The notes below the pieces were generated by a model that saw only the letters and a list, made by a program, of their open reading frames with translations, had not been told where the DNA came from and did not search any database. From Polytrichum commune (Eukaryota; Streptophyta; Polytrichopsida; Polytrichales; Polytrichaceae), in contig OX485803.1 of NCBI GenBank assembly GCA_950295325.1, positions 72,867,554-72,927,553 of the forward strand: DNA of 60,000 nt, in the 5' to 3' direction. Within the stretch, counting starts at the first letter, position 1. Every line of letters starts with the position of its first letter. Shown here piece by piece: positions 10,401-21,600 of this stretch. Position numbers and translations under genes: made by a program.

Positions 10401-12668
10401 CAGGCAACGGCGCCTTCTTGTCTCCCTGGGTAGAGGACCATCAAAGCGAATACATAGACATCAGTGTCACATACCCGCATAACGGACCAACGGAATGACA
10501 TAAGCACGGTAGGGCAAAACAAAGAGTAAGCTTATCCATTAACCTTTCTCCGTATCCACCAGTAAGCACATCGCATGAGCTTGTCCCGAAAATCCTCTGT
10601 CTTCACAGTTCCCTCCCAATTGCGCACAAAATCTTCTCCACTGGTGCAATCCCAGCTCCAAGGCAGTGTCACCTGGCCACCAAATTCTCTTAGATGGAAC
10701 ATCGCTGGCATAGGCGGCCTCCGAGGAGAAACGGGCGCCCCGATATCATTCCGCACACCCTCGGCGTCTGAACAACGCTGGAGGACATAAGATCTCTCAA
10801 GCTTTTTGAAGGCCTCGGCCCTGGCCTTGAATCTCGCCTCTGTTCCCCTACAGAAATCGAATGGCTTTGGAGAGCACCTCCCCTCCGCCCAATAAAGCGC
10901 AAGTCCGCGGCTATCCTCCCACGTCCCCTTCCAAACTTCCATATGCGAGACATCCGCCGCCGTAACCGTTGGCGAGGTAGCCTGGAACTGATTCAGTTCG
11001 CAAAGGGGCATATTTTCGATGTCACCCTCAGAAGCCGGGCCGTGACACTGATCGTCCAACGCCTCAGTGTCACCTTGTTCAAAAGTACCGAGGTCCTCAT
11101 CCGCGCTCGTAGCGAGGCGTCGACCATCGTCATTGACCTGCTTCACAGGCGTATGAGGACCGGACGATCTAGGGTCAAGTAACTTCGGGAGTCTACTCTG
11201 AACGTACTTCCTTCCCGGAAGCATGTTTCTTTGCAAGTTAAACCTATCACGAAGAGTCCGTATCGCCCTGACCTTAACTGATTCAATGTGGTGGAGTACC
11301 GAACTAACCTCGTGAGCATAATTTTTTGTTCGTCGAGGTAACTTCCTCAGTTGGCGCTCCCCCTTGTCCCGGGCAGAAACGTGGAAAGCTTCAAGGTCGT
11401 CTTGGGCGTCGGCCTTGCGCTTGGCACCCTTCCGGCTACCGGCTGCCTCGGCCTTCCCAGGTACCTTGCCCCCTCCCATAGTGTCACAACCAGAGAAGTG
11501 GATTGTCTTTTTCTTCCGGGCCGGTGCTTCTTCGGAATCCGGAGTTCCCCCTAAACCCCCACCACTGTTCGCTCCGACATTAACCTCCGACATATTCTCC
11601 ACGGAACCGATATGCTTCGACACGTCCCGGTGAACGTTGCCTCCGTTGTCTCCTTTAACTCCCGAACTCCCGCATCCCACGAGAATTTTGGCTAGGGTGT
11701 GTTTTCCGAACTCCATGCCGTGTCGCCTCGTCACCCTCGTCTGCCTATCATTCAGAGTCTTCAATATTCCACGAGGCGACGATTTCCGTTTTTTTGTTGG
11801 GGCCTTCGGAGAGCCTCCGACTGATCGAGACCCAGCCTTCTTCCTCTTCGTGGGGGTAGTGTTCTTTGCTCCTTCTGGCGGTTTCTCAGGCGCGTGCCCC
11901 ACAAACAGGTCCTGCAATGGTGCAATAATGTTCACACTAAACCCTAAACCCTATGCAGTGCCCCCTTCGTCCGGTAAATCCATTCCCCCATCGGCTAGGC
12001 TCCCATCTTCCGCTGGTTCCTCTCCCATGTCATCCGCATCTGCTCCTCGCGTAATGTCCACGGCTGTAGACGCCCCTGTTCTCCTGCTAATGACCTCCAC
12101 CTTCTTCCCCTCCCCTGGCTTGAAGTCAGGATATGGAAGGAGCAACGCCCTGGAACCGTCAGGGTACAAAGCCTCTGGGCACCCGTCAATGAAGCGGTGC
12201 CTGTTCAGCATCATCTTGTTGGAGAAGCTATTCTCCCCGCAGTGCATGCACACAAAGAACTTCCGCTTCCCACACGGCTTCCATTCTCCTTTGCACATGG
12301 TTGCGAACTCACTGATTAAATCCACAACTCGTTGTTGACTAGGGTAGGCAACATTGTACGTGGAATTATAAATCTGGACCCGCAGTGTCACAGGTTCAGG
12401 CGCCATTTCAACTGATGTGATTTGATCAATTTGCACTCCGCAAGTCGGGCACCCCCCGATTTGCTGTATGCAATAAACCTAAAATTATTCCTCACACCTT
12501 CCGCTGAACCACACCCGTGAACACAATACACATTTTCATAATACCAATCCTCCTCTCGATGGTCCACAACATCCCTGCACAGCAATCGACTATGAGTACG
12601 TGACAATGCAAAGACGGTGTAGGCAGCGGGGTTAGAAGAACTCGGTAGCGACAGTGGTTCTACTTCAG
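7479..12668 (-). CDS. Zinc-finger / ULP1-like cysteine protease carried by the MULE
   Basis: Read right to left, my exons are about 12668-12490, 12463-11954, about 11926-10544, 10425-10074, 9961-7884 and 7688-7479. The last three junctions are phase-consistent with GT-AG introns. The N-terminal exons carry Cys pairs (YCVHGCG, CPTC) and a C2HC-type finger (CMHCGENSFSNKMMLNRHRF). A long Lys/Gly/Ser-rich linker with basic patches follows. The C-terminal about 230 residues are ULP1/C48 peptidase-like: LGNDVVDFVMS resembles the family start, His in GHWSLLVF, Asp in LHLDSALG, and Gln-x5-Cys in CQQSGNYECRH, where the usual Cys-Gly is Cys-Arg. The His-Asp-Gln-Cys set looks intact, so deSUMOylase-like activity is possible but unproven. 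Problems: an in-frame TAG at 11953-11951 inside a short telomere-like repeat, and a frame change near 12480-12465 whose only GT-AG explanation is an implausibly short intron. Its role in MULEs is unknown. Confidence 0.8.
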
Positions 12669-13093
12669 AAACCTCTAAACCCTAAAAACCCTGACGGTAA
12701 ATTGAAATTTTGCAGGCTAAAGACCGAAACGGACGGCATGACGCCCTGAACCCATTTCCGGAACTGGAGAGATAAGGTTAGCCAAGGGCGGAGTGCACAC
12801 CGGGGAATCCTCCAGAATTGAGAGAGTTTGCTCCGGGGAGTTTCCACGTCACTCCGCTTGATAATGCGGAAGTCCGATAACAAAACAGACTGACTATCGA
12901 TTGCCGAAGACGACACCAGCATACATAACAGACACAATGCAACAAAGAAATGGGGGAAGACCCACATGCGACCTGGCGGGAAGAGTTGAGATGCTCCACT
13001 GTCATTACTTGAGAGACATGACATCTTGGGAGAGTAGCCATGATGGCGCAATCTCTTCCTCAACCACCAACCGTAATCTGAAACCGCGAGCAT
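12665..13093 (-). CDS. Small ORF just inside the right TIR, function unknown
   Basis: An ATG at 13093 opens about 142 codons. A hydrophobic stretch (MWVFPHFFVALCLLCMLVSSS) resembles a signal or membrane segment, and the remainder has no recognisable domain. It lies where the 5' leader of the ULP1-type gene is expected and ends in telomere-like TTTAGGG sequence. It may be untranslated leader rather than a gene; I see no conservation-type evidence either way. Confidence 0.2.
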   Translation of the reverse strand: MLAVSDYGWWLRKRLRHHGYSPKMSCLSSNDSGASQLFPPGRMWVFPHFFVALCLLCMLVSSSAIDSQSVLLSDFRIIKRSDVETPRSKLSQFWRIPRCALRPWLTLSLQFRKWVQGVMPSVSVFSLQNFNLPSGFLGFRGF

Positions 13094-13227
13094 GAACACG
13101 ACAAGATTCCCGCGCTAAAGCAGAAGAGCATCAACCCATTCCGATCCCGACCTTTGTCCTTCAAAACACTAGAACCCTAACTGTCGACAATAGCGAGACA
13201 TACATTGCATCGATGATGTCTTAGTGA

Positions 13228-13486
13228 CGTCAATGTTTTTTCTCGGTCACGGTCAGTTCAAGCGGCGCAGTGTCACCAGATTCCAGTGTTACGAGATGTG
13301 TGCAGTGTCTCGGAGGGGGGCGGACGGTAGTGCAGTGTTACGTGGCGTAGAAGTTACGGGGGGCCGGAGTTACCGCGCCGGCCCGCACGCGGGGAAAACT
13401 AACGATCTGACGTGGCCAGCCATGGTGGCCGCCGAGGCGCGGGACCACCGCCCCTATCCTTCCCTACATGGGATATAGCTTTGTCC
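13228..13486 (-). repeat. Right TIR of MULE, 259 bp
   Basis: Inverted partner of 2669-2927. The six differences I count are all transitions. It carries CAGTGTCAC at 13268 and CAGTGTTAC at 13284 and 13333, and is followed by the duplication TTGGACATG at 13487-13495. Confidence 0.95.
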
Positions 13487-13779
13487 TTGGACATGTAGGT
13501 TGGTGGGGAGGTCACAAAATACTGGAAGAAGTAATCCAAAGAAATATAATTCATAATGCTCATAATGAAGCCTGAATAAGTAAAAGAAGGAAGTTGAGTG
13601 TAATCAACCATAAAGTTAGCAAAAACTTGAGAACATGCCTAATTTAGTCATTGATCTTAATTAGAGACCTACATGTGAGTGGTGTGTTGTTAGGTGTGGA
13701 TCTACGAACAATGACCTAAAATGATAATTGTGGAAGATGTACTACCGGAAAAGAAAGTAAAAAAACCAAAAGAAAAGAA

Positions 13780-13876
13780 AAGCAAAGAGCAAGAGAAGGA
13801 GATATTTTATATACTCTAATATGAAAAAAAGAAAAGAAAAGAAAAGAAAAGAAAAATAATGCGCCCCCCCCCCCTG
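13780..13876. repeat. Low-complexity (AAAAG)n tract followed by poly-C
   Basis: AAAAG/AAAGA repeats run at about 13780-13857, then an 11-base C run at 13864-13874. Confidence 0.9.
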
Positions 13877-16849
13877 CAACCTTGTCCCCACCCCAACAAT
13901 AGCTGCCAACACCACTGGTCCAACTACGGCGATCCTAAAGTTCTAGGTTTAGAATATCTGCAAACGATTGCGTCAATGGCTGATGTGCCCTCGCCATTGG
14001 AAGAGACAACATGTATTCTAGAAAATGCACTCTGGATTTTCCTGTGGTTTAGAGATTTTCGGCATGACAATTTGTTTAAAACCTTGTAAAATGTTTTAGT
14101 TGAAATCAAGTTTCCAAGTTCGTGGACTTTATTACTTACTTTCGAAACCCTATCAGCGAGTCCGTACATATTGGGGAGGACCGAATCTTCTCCTGACCAT
14201 GTCAACTCATTCCTCTGAGAAGTGAAACTATTTCATACTTAGGAATGATTTCTCTTTCAAGATTTAGCTCCAAAGAATTTACGTAGCAGGACAACACAAC
14301 GATGCCCGTCCAGCACCAGCGTAGATGCACATTTGGAGGCCCTCAATTAAGCATTTATTTACCTAAGCTGCTATCCCTTGGAACATGCAACTCAATGGGA
14401 ACTGAAGAAAACATCACATGCTGGCGCACAGCAATGTAAGTACTTGACCAATTCACTGCTGACAGTTTGCGATTTGGATACCTGAGGAGCTTGTCATGCG
14501 TCACATGAAAAGTGCTGCACTCGCACATCCACATGTGCGATGTTTTCGTTTTATTAGGCTTAGAACTACTATCGCGGGGTAAGTTTCAATCAGTTCTTCG
14601 AGAAAGCAAGCAAATCATCTGAGGATCATCAAAACGATCATGGAAATGATCGCTTACTGATGTCAGTGGCGGTGATGAGATGATGGATACTAGGCTCGAC
14701 TCGTCATTCATGGTACGCAAGAAAGCATGGAAGACTTATTGCACCCAGGGCTTTAATTTTCCCGCGCTTTAAATTTTACTTCGTCTCTGAAGCATAGGAC
14801 TAATTCGCGGATTTTTGTAGATATGGTAGTTTTTTTATCACAGACTGGAGACTCGTGAGCTTTTTAATCATGTGCAATTAAGTCTTGTGTCCAACGAGAG
14901 ACATATGGACACATAACTTATTACACATTCTGCACGCACTCTTGCTCACGGTAGCGGCGAATCTTCCTCCACAAGCTTCGTGAGTAGGTTCGAATTTCGC
15001 TACAAGATTATTAGGTAGTTTAGATCATGTCTAGTAAAGTGTGCTCGACACGTTTCGGATCGGGTACCTCTGGACATATAATAACGTGCATTAAAATAAA
15101 GTGCGAGAAGTTCGTTCTGGATTCCACAGGGAGTCAGGATATTGGCGAAAGGCGAACGGGGAACGGCCTTAGGGAGGCATGGTGCCGACAATAGTTGAAT
15201 TGACTCCTGAGAAGGTTTGCTCAGCTCGTACGACTCTTCAAATGGATGACTGTCGCTGTGAATCACGTCTTAATTAGATCTGGCGATACAGAAAGCATGC
15301 GAGGATAACTTCGTTCCAACTCGGTCTAGTTTTCATCAAGTGAGGATTCCTAATGAAATTAGAACATGTACGTGTCTGTGAAAGAATTCAACGATCCATT
15401 CAGACTTGTAGCATACTTTATCTGCTGGAATTTGCTTACAGGCTACGACATCTACAGGGATGCCATGAGGCTCGGTGATTGTTCATATGTGAGTGTTGAA
15501 AATTATTTAACAAAGAAATACGGCCAAGAGCGAGTGCTATCTCCCCCTTTTAACTTATTCAGACATGTGATATTTCCTCTTACGTACTTGGAGTTCCATT
15601 TATTCAGAGTGTCACAGCACAGATTGGTGAAATTTCGAAGAAATTTTCACAAAGTGGCCGCAAAAGCAAGTTTCATGCTTTCGGTGAGTGCAAATCTGAA
15701 ACAAGTTAGAAGTAAAACAGAGCATGGTCCGTGACATGAGCAGAAGTTTTACGAATATATAAAAATGGACGATAGTGATCAATTCTCTTCCGAAAAAAAT
15801 TAAAACAATTGGAAGCTGGACAGGAGGCAATAATTGAGAGTCCTACACCACGAAAGCTTTTATGTATGATCCGATCAATAATTTTGACGAAAACTCTATG
15901 TCTAATTCCGATAAAATTTCTTTGGCATGATCAATAGAAAGACTTATTTATTTGAGACTTAAAAGCTCAGTTCAAAGATCATTATTTGTTCCTATAAGCT
16001 TACCACCCCAGGGGTTGAGGATGAGCGTCGTTAATATAGTTTGAAGAGCTTACAACGTGGTAAAGATGGTGAAATAATGAGATTAGACATATAGCAGACA
16101 TGCTTGTGATGAATTAGAAACAATTGTCTTATTAATGCAGAAGACATAAAGACAACTGTTCTCAACTGATATCGTACTCAATGAATCGCGGGCAACGGTG
16201 ACTCTAGAGAAGACAGAAAAAGAGTTATAAAGTAGACTCGTTTTAGGTCGTCATATCAAAAGAATTTTTCTTCGATGGGAGACACGTGAATGACATCACA
16301 TAAATTGTCCTTCGACCAACGGCGTACTAATGATTGTGATCATCAGATCTGTAGTTGGACTTATTAGTCACTCATTTGTCATGGCTCACAACGATAATCA
16401 GATTCTTTCATTTTCAATTGAGCAATATACCTACTGTAACAAATTAGATTGGTCAGTGCAGGCCACACCAATGCTTTTTAGTAGTGAAGTTCAGCTACGT
16501 ACAGAAGCGTCCTGGAGCATCTTATCAAATTGCCAATAGCTACTATGGTGAGAAGGATGATGAAAGATGTGGCATATCAATCTAGAATTCGTGAACATTG
16601 AGAAATCCAGTTCGACTGCTTGTTCTTTATGATATCGATGCGGTTCTCATGTGACGGAGGTCGAGCTGAGCAGAGTTAAACGACGAGTACTACTTAGGAC
16701 GTACTGCCTGTTATTCGTTTGTCTTTTGAAGGTCCTCACGTCTCACTATCTCTAGATGACAACAGTAGTTAGTCTTTTTAAGGGATGAGGAGATACCAAT
16801 CCTACGCTTGCCAAGGGAAACCTTGTAATCCTTTTGTTTTTTCCTATTT

Positions 16850-17585
16850 TTAGTTCATTGTTCACAGCTAAAAACAGGAAATGGAACAGATGGCTGATGT
16901 ATGTCAGAAGCATTACAAAGAAAAACCTAAGTAGGTGTAGCGAAGTTTCCATCCAGGGCAGCTTGCAATTCTTTTTAATATTTCAAGCTCGGTGTTCATA
17001 GTAGCAAAAAAAATCAAACCTGAACAAATGACTGACTCATGTGTGCACAGAATCAGAAGGATTACATAGAAAAGGCATGTGTAATAGTTAAACAATGAAG
17101 CCAATTCTGTACCCGTATCTTGTGGTCAACACTCGAGGTCTTTCTCTTCTAAGCGTGCGAGGTTTTTTTCTCCTATGCAATTCTTTTTACTACATATTTC
17201 ACGCTCAGTGTTCAGAGCAAAAAAACAGCAAAACGGAACAGATGGCTGATGTGTGCATAGGGTCATAACTTAGAAGATTTACCTAGAAAAGGCACGTATG
17301 TTAAACAATGAAGCCATTTCTGTACTGTTGATGTCTTGTGGTCAATACTCGAGGATTTTCTCCACTAGGCGTTGCGACTCGGTTTTTCTCCTATGCAATT
17401 CTTTTTACTACAATATATTTAAAGCTCGGTGTGCAGAGCAAAAACAGCAAAACGAAAGGCAGGTAGCTGATGTGTGCACAGAGTCAGAACTTAGGAGATT
17501 TACATAGAAAAGGCATGTGTGATAAACAATGAAGCCAATTCAGTACTGATGATGTCTCGTGGTCAACACGCGAGGTTAATGGTCT
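16850..17585. repeat. Degenerate tandem array, unit about 215 bp
   Basis: The anchor GCAATTCTTTTTA occurs at 16965, 17177 and 17395, spacings of 212 and 218 bp. Each unit also contains a run like AGCAAAAACAG, a block like GATGGCTGATGTGTGCA, and AACAATGAAGCCA. A more diverged fourth copy is visible from about 16850. No coding capacity. Confidence 0.85.
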
Positions 17586-18642
17586 CCTAGGTGTTGTGTG
17601 AATGCTTTCCGCACCAACGCCATAACTTAGTTCGCTCACAGAATGTAAGTAGCGCAAAGCGCATCATGTTTCGTAACGTGTAGAGTACTTTAAGAGCGCA
17701 GGAACTGGTGAATGGATAACACCACTGGCCAGCGAAAAGTTGTCGGTAAAGTATCAGAAATAGAGGAGTCTGTACCGATTACAGATCATTGACCTCTTCT
17801 TGCACCTGTTGTTGCCAAGAAAATTCCGGTTATTCATGCATAAAATGGCCTTAGGCTTAGGTTACAACTTTCCGCCCTTCAAGAAGCTACGGAGACCTTG
17901 CCGACTGACAGGCCCTCCGGGTGCTGCAAGGGTAGTGGGAAAGAAGTCTTTTCGTATTTATTGTCTATCATACAAGAAGCGTTGGATGTCACCATGCTGC
18001 GTGCTGAAGACGCCCAGGCACTGGACAATGATAAAAGAGAGAAGAAGAAAAAGAAAAAGGATGCCAGGTATTAGATATCGTCGTTACTAGACAGACAGAT
18101 CCCGAGGGCGTTGAATTGGAGAAGAAGTGGATGCTCAGTTAGTATATATTTCTGGAGTCGCAGGAGTGGAGTAGGGAAGAAGCCTGACATCTAAAGTAGA
18201 AATGTTTCGTCCGCGTGATCGTAACTAAAAACGCAAAATGAGAACCTACGGTATTCTTTTACATCACAAAATTAAATCATCGCATCGCAATTTCAATCTT
18301 AGTCCTCCGTGGAGTTGCATCTGAGCTTCAACTGTACTAGGCTGAGTCTTTGATTTCTTCTACTTAACTTTCTACTCAACAATTTTTTTCGCGTCTATCG
18401 GCCTTTTCGAGATCACCGACATAAACGCATTACTTCTGAGTGATGCCAGTCAGCCTCCGAGAAGGCGCCGGAACTAGAAGTTTCTTTTTCCATGTACAGA
18501 AAGGGAGCCTTTGTTTACTTTCCGCTTACTCGGACGATCCTGTTTTGGAAGACCTGCATCAGTAGCCATGAGCATCTATTTAAGTGCCAACGACTTAGAA
18601 GTCATTTAAGTTCCGTTTTTGCATCAGTGATACAGCGGAGTT

Positions 18643-21600
18643 ATGGCACATCATAGCGTTTTCCTGAGCGATGATGATCCAATTATAAAGTTTATAGAAG
18701 AATCAGATGACGATGATGTCGAGATTGTGCCTCCAGATTCGTGGCGAGGGCGTCATGTCCAGGCAGGGGAGAAGCACACAGGTTTGGTTCTAAACAATTT
18801 TCGCTTGAGGAGGATTGGCACTTACTTAGCCATGAAATTGCTTTACTTAGAGGATCATTTTGGTGCAGTTCGACGGATATGTTGTGGTGTAATAAGTTGC
18901 TTAGGAGGAGCCCCGCAGACGCTTTGTCAATTAATACTTTAATACTTTGCTTACCTAATTTCGAAGCGTGTTTAGGCTCGGAGGAAGACGTTCAAGAAAT
19001 ATCCGCAGCCGAATGGAGGACGCAGGTGCCGAATCAAGTGGTACATACAGGTGAGTTCGAAACCTCCCTACATAGCTTTTGTGTATAGAATCATCATAGG
19101 TTTGGGGTACAACTAAGACGCGGTAGCCTTGAACAATTTGTTATTATCTCTAATCAGATAGAAGGGGACAACTAGGCCGATAATTCGCTCGTCATTTACA
19201 CATATAGAACTGCAAAACTTCAAGCGCATGCCACAGAAGAATCCAGTAGGAGTTTGGCTTTTTCTCTCCTGTCGTTGCTGTAATGTCTCCATGTAGGTGT
19301 GTGATCTTGGGCTTTTCAGCGAGAGGTCACGCATTTCTTTTAGGAATAGGTAAAGTTTCAGAGCAACATATTTTCGATCGATGCTATTCGTTCAATTGCC
19401 AAAAAAAAGGCTCCAAACGCAGACGCAGTACTGAAAGAGTCCAACCCGTGGTCGATGTATAAGTAGGCGCTTTGGAACCGGCCACCTCTTAAAAGACAAA
19501 AAAGTTAAAGATATACTTGTTCTTGGAACCATGTAACTTCCGCTAGTAATAATTGTAATATAAGGAAAGATAAGTACTACGTAATTTTATCGCATAAGCT
19601 GGAGAAGAGTCTGTGTATATGCACTTTTGTTGCTGAGTGGATAGATACCATCTTTTACCTTTTACAAGAAAGTGAAGACGCATAACTGAGAGGCTCTGTT
19701 CCTGGGATTTTTGTATTGCAGGTGCAGAGGAAGAGGAAGACGAAGAGGATGTCACCGTCATCTCTCCGACTTCGTACCAGAAGAAGAAGCGGACACACGA
19801 AATTGCATTTATGGATTTTCCACAAAGGAAGATAGACTTGGAAGAAAATTTGCCCTCATGGCTACGAGGTGATCTCCATTCACCTCCTCCGTGTCCCCCG
19901 TTTGAATTAGTACATCCCATGGACGATGTCCAAATTGCTCAGACTGTACAGTCAGCGGCAGTTCCTATGTCAGATGCCCAAAACTCCATATTCGACATGT
20001 CCAATAGGTATGCCTATTCTACACTTCAACCTTATCTTTTGTAAATCATATGATGATATCAAACAATTGTGGCTATTTTCCAAGGGCTTGCTCGGGGATG
20101 CGATTTCAAACTGCATTTGGCGCCCTTTGGCCATTTAGAGATGAAATAATTTTTCATACTTCAATCTTTTATGTTTATATAGGAAACCATCTTGACAGCA
20201 ATTTCAGAGACTGCCACTGTTCATTATCTGTACAGTTCACTTACTCTCAGATCGCATGTTTTCGTAATGATTTAACACACATGTATATTGTGCTGGTTCG
20301 ACTCGGTCGCAATCTCGTGCAATTTGCGAAGTATATCATGTGAAGTAAATTCGATTTAATTTTTAGAAAGAAAGAGAGACTTATTCTCATAGGTATCTGC
20401 ATTGTGACATACAGGGAGAGGAACTATGATGATAATTTCTGGCTGAAACTCGCTACTACTCATTCGGATGAAGGGGATTTGAACCTGGACGCTGGCTCTG
20501 TACCAAGAACTATTCATGATGATGTAGGGAAGGCTGGCCTGGATGAAATGTCAATCTCCAGTAGTAATTTTTTGAACTCTGTCGCGTCGCAAATTATTTC
20601 TGAGGATGTTTCGGAGGTTGGAGGTCAGGAAATGTGGGATATTAATATGAATCCAGCTCGCCATTATACCTTTGATGAGATCAAAGAGTTTCTAACTGAT
20701 GACTTGATTGAATTCGATCCTGTGAATATGAGCGATGATAGTATGCAAGGTGACCAACTATTTTTATCTCAGCTGGGAAACAACTGCGTGAGCCCTGCCC
20801 CCAAAAAACCTGTCAAGGAAGAAAGCCGATTTGTAAAGTGGAGACGCGGGGAACTTGAACCAGAGCTGTATTGGGAAAAATGGGAAGATAAAATGAAGAA
20901 AACCTTTCCACCCTGGCAAAATGACTTTGACGAGGTCAGTATGCTGAAGTCGGCTCAAGCGAAATTTCCTTTAGAACAGAGAGAGCCGCCACCACAGCTG
21001 CTCCTTCCATTGTTGCCTTTTCAGAAGGAGTGGCTAGCATGGAGTTTGAGGCAGGAGTACGATCATGGGGGTGGAATACTTGCAGACGAAATGGGCATGG
21101 GAAAAACTGTTCAAGCTCTTTCACTTATTGTTACTAGCCTCGTCGAGGAGGGTGTACTGAAATCTGTTCGAGACAGTCCACATACATTTAAAGAAATCGA
21201 CCTCAATCGCGATGTCAAGAGCACGAAGGACCACCAGGGGGTCGAAGGTTCAGCAAGGGGTCGGGACACAACGCTGGAGTTCGAAATATGTGTGCCAAAC
21301 CTGTGTAATTCAAAACCAGGAACCTCTCTAACCACCACCAAATTGCTTGGTAATAAAAAGCTGCTACCAGCAGTGAAGGCGACACTCGTTGTCTGCCCTA
21401 GCGTGGCAGTCAATCAATGGCATAGGGAGATTATTCGGTTTACAGGTGCAGGTACTTTGAAGGTGTTGGTGCACCATGGACCCCAGCGAGCCATTCCGTT
21501 TCAAGATATTTTTGAGTATGACATTGTGCTCACAACGTACTCTATATTGGAAGTTGAGAAACGAAAACTTGCCCTTCGATCGATGAAGTTCTGCCAACAG

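Larger units (their letters stand above)
2814..13341. promoter_or_regulatory. Dispersed 9-bp motif YAGTGTYAC, about 25 sites in the MULE
   Basis: Exact CAGTGTCAC (or its complement GTGACACTG) starts at 2879, 3527, 5494, 5890, 6440, 6462, 7791, 7816, 7841, 9218, 9985, 10462, 10664, 11042, 11065, 12383 and 13268. Relaxed versions are at 2814, 2863, 3324, 4221, 8687, 11479, 13284 and 13333. For a random 9-mer on both strands, 10.8 kb should contain about 0.08 copies. Sites occur in TIRs, introns, exons and the 3' spacer. I infer a binding site for an element-encoded protein. Confidence 0.75.
2669..13486. mobile_element. Mutator-like element (MULE) with ULP1-type gene, 10.8 kb
   Basis: Both ends are precise: 259-bp TIRs (2669-2927 and 13228-13486) starting GGACAAAGCTATATCCCATG, flanked by the 9-bp duplication TTGGACATG. 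Inside are two inward-reading, convergent gene sets: a MULE transposase on + and a zinc-finger plus ULP1-like cysteine protease on -. Capture of ULP1-like protease sequence is known for Kaonashi-type MULEs; the convergent TIR-to-centre layout is as in maize MuDR. I count six TIR mismatches, about 97.7% identity, which suggests a fairly recent insertion. The transposase frame has at least one premature stop, so this copy may not be autonomous. The element is GC-richer than its surroundings and saturated with the motif CAGTGTCAC. Confidence 0.95.
13496..18642. other. Gene-poor interval between the MULE and the RAD16-like gene
   Basis: I find no recognisable protein in these 5.1 kb. The longest open frames (about 122 codons at 15366-15734 on + and 96 at 17800-18090 on +) lack known motifs and splice partners. 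A stretch at about 13660-13715 is a diverged inverted copy of 37560-37620, marking an unnamed dispersed repeat. The last few hundred bases must include the promoter of the helicase gene; I could not identify a clear TATA box. Confidence 0.5.

Noticed and set aside
11637-12338. 233-codon open frame on + across the MULE
   Set aside because: It is antisense to the zinc-finger exons of the ULP1-type gene, whose motifs are on the minus strand. The + product is Pro/Ser-rich with no domain.
15366-15734. 122-codon frame in the gene-poor interval
   Set aside because: No recognisable motif, no neighbouring exon and high AT content; length is within chance for this region.
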